Source of the DNA: CBDCWA01 sp046048295
GTDB lineage: Bacteria; Pseudomonadota; Alphaproteobacteria; Rhizobiales; Hyphomicrobiaceae
NCBI GenBank assembly: GCA_046048295.1
Contig: JBJOGJ010000058.1
Coordinates: 1-17,769, forward strand
Direction of reading: 5' to 3'
DNA: 17,769 nt
The notes under the pieces were generated by a model. It saw only the letters and a program-made list of their open reading frames with translations. It searched no databases and had not been told where the DNA came from. Both the position numbers and the translations under genes were made by a program. This document shows positions 15,757 through 17,769 of the stretch, one piece after another. Position 1 is the stretch's first letter. Each line of letters starts with the position of its first letter.

Positions 15757-16091
15757 TTGCTCCCGCCTGTTTTTTGGATTCGCCTGGCCGTGATATCGGT
15801 ACTGATCCGAGGACGGGCGCCGTCTATGACCCCAAGTTGGGCGAAATGTGGCAGTCGTGACTTCCGAAACTGCGCATCCCGATGCTTAATGTAGCCTGAA
15901 TGGGCCTCGGTTCGCCAGCGTCGAAATTGGCTGTGTAGAGTTGGCCGCCTTCGCGTTGCGAATTGACGCGCCTTCGCACTGCCGACCAGGGCCCGCCACA
16001 CCACCGCAAGCACGCCCGGCATGCGTATTCCGGCCGCTTTACCAGAAGAGTCAAATTGTTACCAATACTGCGGCTTATTAAACGGCCGCGC

Positions 16092-16121
16092 TTGACACCT
16101 TGAATCCCATGGTTTGAGTAT
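16092..16121 (+). promoter_or_regulatory. Candidate promoter of pckA
   Basis: A perfect TTGACA at 16092-16097, preceded by C as preferred in alphaproteobacteria (CTTGAC), with an 18-base spacer to GAGTAT (16116-16121, 3 of 6 matches). A better -10-like TTATAA at 16134-16139 lacks a good -35 at 17 bases. If the first is used, the transcript starts near 16128 and has a leader of about 170 bases before pckA. Confidence 0.35.
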
Positions 16122-16157
16122 GGCCCCGCTGTGTTATAAGAAGGGCACAGGGGTATG

Positions 16158-16184
16158 GGTGCCGCTGCCCCTTTCCGCGGCGCC
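16158..16184 (+). other. Possible RNA hairpin in the pckA leader
   Basis: GGTGCCGC (16158-16165) can pair with GCGGCGCC (16177-16184) through seven Watson-Crick pairs and one G-U, with an 11-base loop. A competing pairing between the AGGGG stretch near 16149 and CCCCT near 16168 shares the loop, so the two could be mutually exclusive. There is no T-run, so it is not an intrinsic terminator as it stands. Confidence 0.25.
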
Positions 16185-16212
16185 TCGATTTGCATTGAAG
16201 GTGGAGATACCG

Positions 16213-16275
16213 ATGAGCGTACGCGGATTTCCGGCCGCGCACGTCGCCGTTTCCGCCTTTTTTCGACATCAATGA
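16213..16275 (+). CDS. Possible 20-residue leader peptide upstream of pckA
   Basis: ATG 16213 follows GGAG (16203-16206) with a six-base spacing, the best ribosome-binding site in the pckA leader. It encodes the 20 residues MSVRGFPAAHVAVSAFFRHQ and stops at TGA 16273-16275. That stop overlaps ATG 16272 and abuts ATG 16275, both in frame with pckA, giving an ATGATG junction suited to translational coupling. I recognise no family and the peptide shows no obvious run of one amino acid. It may be a real coupling leader or a chance short frame. Confidence 0.3.
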   Translation: MSVRGFPAAHVAVSAFFRHQ

Positions 16276-16298
16276 TGCGACCGGATCTGGGAAGAGCG

Positions 16299-17769
16299 AT
16301 GCCAACGGAGATGTTCCCTCTCACTGCAGCCGCAAAAATTCATCATAACACGACGACGACGGAGCTTGCGGAGATCTCGATTCGTCGGGGCGAGGCGCGG
16401 TTCGCAGCCTGCGGCGCGCTCGTGGCCGAGACCGGCGAGCACACCGGCCGTTCCGTCCAGGACAAGTTCGTCGTCTCAGACGAGGTTACCGAGCCGGTCG
16501 TCTGGTGGGACAATAACAAGTCCATTTCGCGGGAAAATTTCGACCTTATCCTCGAGGATTTCAAGGCCCATGCGAAGTCTCTGGACCTGTTTGTCCAGGA
16601 TCTGCATGGCGGCGCCGATCCCGAGTATCGGATCAATACACGCATCTTCTGCGAATACGCCTGGCACGCCATGTTCATCCGCCACCTTCTACGCATCCCG
16701 ACCGATGCGGAGCTCGGAGGCTATGTACCCCAGTTCACCATCGTCAATCTTCCGAGCTTCCGCGCCGACCCTAAGAAGTACGGTGTCAGGAGCGAGACGG
16801 TCATTGCCTGCGACCTGAGCCGTGGCCTGTTTCTCATCGGTGGCACCTCGTACGCCGGCGAAACGAAGAAATCGGTGTTCACCTACCTCAACTACATCCT
16901 TCCCGGCAAAGACGTGCTGCCTATGCACTGCTCCGCCAACATGGGCGAGAACGGCGACGTAGCACTGTTCTTCGGCTTGTCCGGCACCGGCAAGACGACG
17001 CTATCTGCCGATCCCAACCGCGCCTTGATCGGCGACGATGAGCACGGCTGGTCGCCGAACGGCGTCTTTAATTTCGAAGGCGGCTGCTACGCCAAATGCG
17101 TGAAGCTCTCCGAAGAAGCCGAGCCCGAGATCTGGGCCGCCACGAACCGTTTCGGCGCGGTTCTGGAGAATGTTGTCCTCGATCCCAAGACGGCGGTGCC
17201 CGATTACGATGACGAAAGCCTGACGGAGAACACGCGTTCGGCCTACCCGCTGACCTTCATCAAGAACGCGCTGCCAACCGGCATGGGTGGCCAACCGAGC
17301 AATATCTTCATGCTTGCAGCCGATGCCTTCGGCGTCATGCCGCCGATCGCCAAGCTGACGCCCGATCAGGCCATGTACCACTTCCTTTCGGGCTATACCG
17401 CCAAGGTTGCGGGCACCGAAAAGGGGCTGGGTAGCGATCCGGAAGCTACATTCTCGACCTGCTTCGGCCATCCCTTCCTGCCACTACATCCGAGTGTTTA
17501 TGGCGACATGCTGCGTCGCCTGATGGCTGAGCACAATGTCGACTGCTGGCTGGTCAACACCGGTTGGACCGGTGGCAAGTACGGCGTTGGCCATCGCATG
17601 CCGATCAAGGTGACGCGCGCGCTGCTGCATGGAGCACTTTCGGGGTCACTCGCAACCCGGCCAATGCGGATAGATCCCATTTTCGGCTTCGAGGTGCCAA
17701 CGGAGGTGCCGGGCATCGATTCCAAGCTGCTCGACCCAGGCCGCACCTGGGCGGATCCAGCCGAGTACG
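16299..17769 (+). CDS. pckA: ATP-dependent phosphoenolpyruvate carboxykinase (3' end outside window)
   Basis: ATP-type PEPCK, which converts oxaloacetate and ATP to phosphoenolpyruvate, CO2 and ADP at the start of gluconeogenesis. About 490 residues are present and the frame is open at the window edge; family proteins are ~530-540 residues, so only a short C-terminal part is missing. Visible motifs: ETGEHTGRSVQDKFVV (substrate-binding Arg), GGTSYAGETKKS (with the metal/substrate Lys), P-loop GLSGTGKTTLSADP (residues ~226-239, Lys232), IGDDEHGW (metal-binding Asp), and NTGWTGGKYGVGHR. The start is uncertain: ATG 16299 follows a GGGAAGAG purine run at 16288-16295, ATG 16311 has GGAG too close, and ATG 16272 or 16275 would be used if translation is coupled to the short leader ORF. 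It diverges from chvI, as in related rhizobia. Confidence 0.95.
   Translation, partial: MPTEMFPLTAAAKIHHNTTTTELAEISIRRGEARFAACGALVAETGEHTGRSVQDKFVVSDEVTEPVVWWDNNKSISRENFDLILEDFKAHAKSLDLFVQDLHGGADPEYRINTRIFCEYAWHAMFIRHLLRIPTDAELGGYVPQFTIVNLPSFRADPKKYGVRSETVIACDLSRGLFLIGGTSYAGETKKSVFTYLNYILPGKDVLPMHCSANMGENGDVALFFGLSGTGKTTLSADPNRALIGDDEHGWSPNGVFNFEGGCYAKCVKLSEEAEPEIWAATNRFGAVLENVVLDPKTAVPDYDDESLTENTRSAYPLTFIKNALPTGMGGQPSNIFMLAADAFGVMPPIAKLTPDQAMYHFLSGYTAKVAGTEKGLGSDPEATFSTCFGHPFLPLHPSVYGDMLRRLMAEHNVDCWLVNTGWTGGKYGVGHRMPIKVTRALLHGALSGSLATRPMRIDPIFGFEVPTEVPGIDSKLLDPGRTWADPAEY

Larger units (their letters stand above)
15757..16298. other. Divergent chvI-pckA intergenic regulatory region
   Basis: 542 bases between two divergent genes, so it must hold both promoters. 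I see a possible pckA promoter near 16092-16121, a hairpin at 16158-16184 and a leader ORF at 16213-16275 (listed separately). A dyad with GCGGC and GCCGC arms flanks an AT-rich core around 16070-16089, and CGGCCGC occurs at 16031-16037 and 16083-16089, 52 bases apart. CGCCTTCGC is repeated at 15946-15954 and 15969-15977, 23 bases apart. These short repeats could arise by chance in GC-rich DNA. No convincing chvI promoter was found. Confidence 0.6.

Noticed and set aside
15946..15977. CGCCTTCGC direct repeat spaced by 23 bases in the chvI-pckA region, considered as a ChvI site.
   Set aside because: A 9-base repeat is expected by chance about once in a GC-rich region of this size, and I cannot match it to a ChvI consensus I trust.
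15753..16022. An 89-codon minus-strand frame that ends in an ATGA overlap with the chvI start.
   Set aside because: Very arginine-rich with no recognisable motif, typical of noise in GC-rich DNA; I recall no conserved gene between chvI and pckA. The overlap with chvI is probably coincidence, though conservation in relatives would change my view.

Overview
The window looks like the chromosome of an alphaproteobacterium, most likely Hyphomicrobiales (Rhizobiales). The strongest evidence is the right end: pckA diverging from chvI-chvG-hprK-manX-ptsH, an order I know from Sinorhizobium, Agrobacterium and Brucella (bvrRS). The high-GC coding style, a TctC/Bug-type binding-protein expansion and the ligase-associated repair nuclease/ligase pair fit the same group. 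I see no rRNA, tRNA, insertion sequence, CRISPR array or phage gene.

Layout from left to right. (1) Positions 1-1321, plus strand: the 3' end of a maleate-isomerase/arylmalonate-decarboxylase-like gene, then a secreted TctC/Bug-type binding protein (SBP1). (2) Positions 1406-6812, plus strand: a metallo-beta-lactamase-fold DNA exonuclease overlapping an ATP-dependent DNA ligase by four bases, then a large DUF2339 multi-pass membrane protein. (3) Positions 6812-11634, minus strand: two more TctC/Bug-type proteins (SBP2, SBP3), each closed by a clear intrinsic terminator, flanking a two-gene polysaccharide-export unit (Wza/ExoF-type lipoprotein plus outer-membrane beta-barrel). (4) Positions 11764-15756, minus strand: ptsH, manX, hprK, chvG and chvI, transcribed from chvI toward ptsH. 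(5) A 542-base divergent intergenic region, then pckA on the plus strand, cut by the window end.

How the parts fit. ChvG/ChvI is an envelope/acid-responsive two-component system. HprK, ManX (EIIA-Man) and HPr form a sugar-transport-free regulatory PTS branch. PckA is the gateway of gluconeogenesis from organic acids. Together they form a carbon and envelope control module. The three binding proteins probably capture organic anions in the periplasm, but no TctA/TctB membrane partners are encoded here.

Most worth a second look: an operator-like dyad inside the candidate SBP3 promoter with a third half-site near the predicted transcript start; a 20-codon leader ORF with a good ribosome-binding site whose stop overlaps in-frame ATGs of pckA; three diverged orphan binding proteins beside the control cluster; and a repair pair without its usual helicase and PdeM partners.
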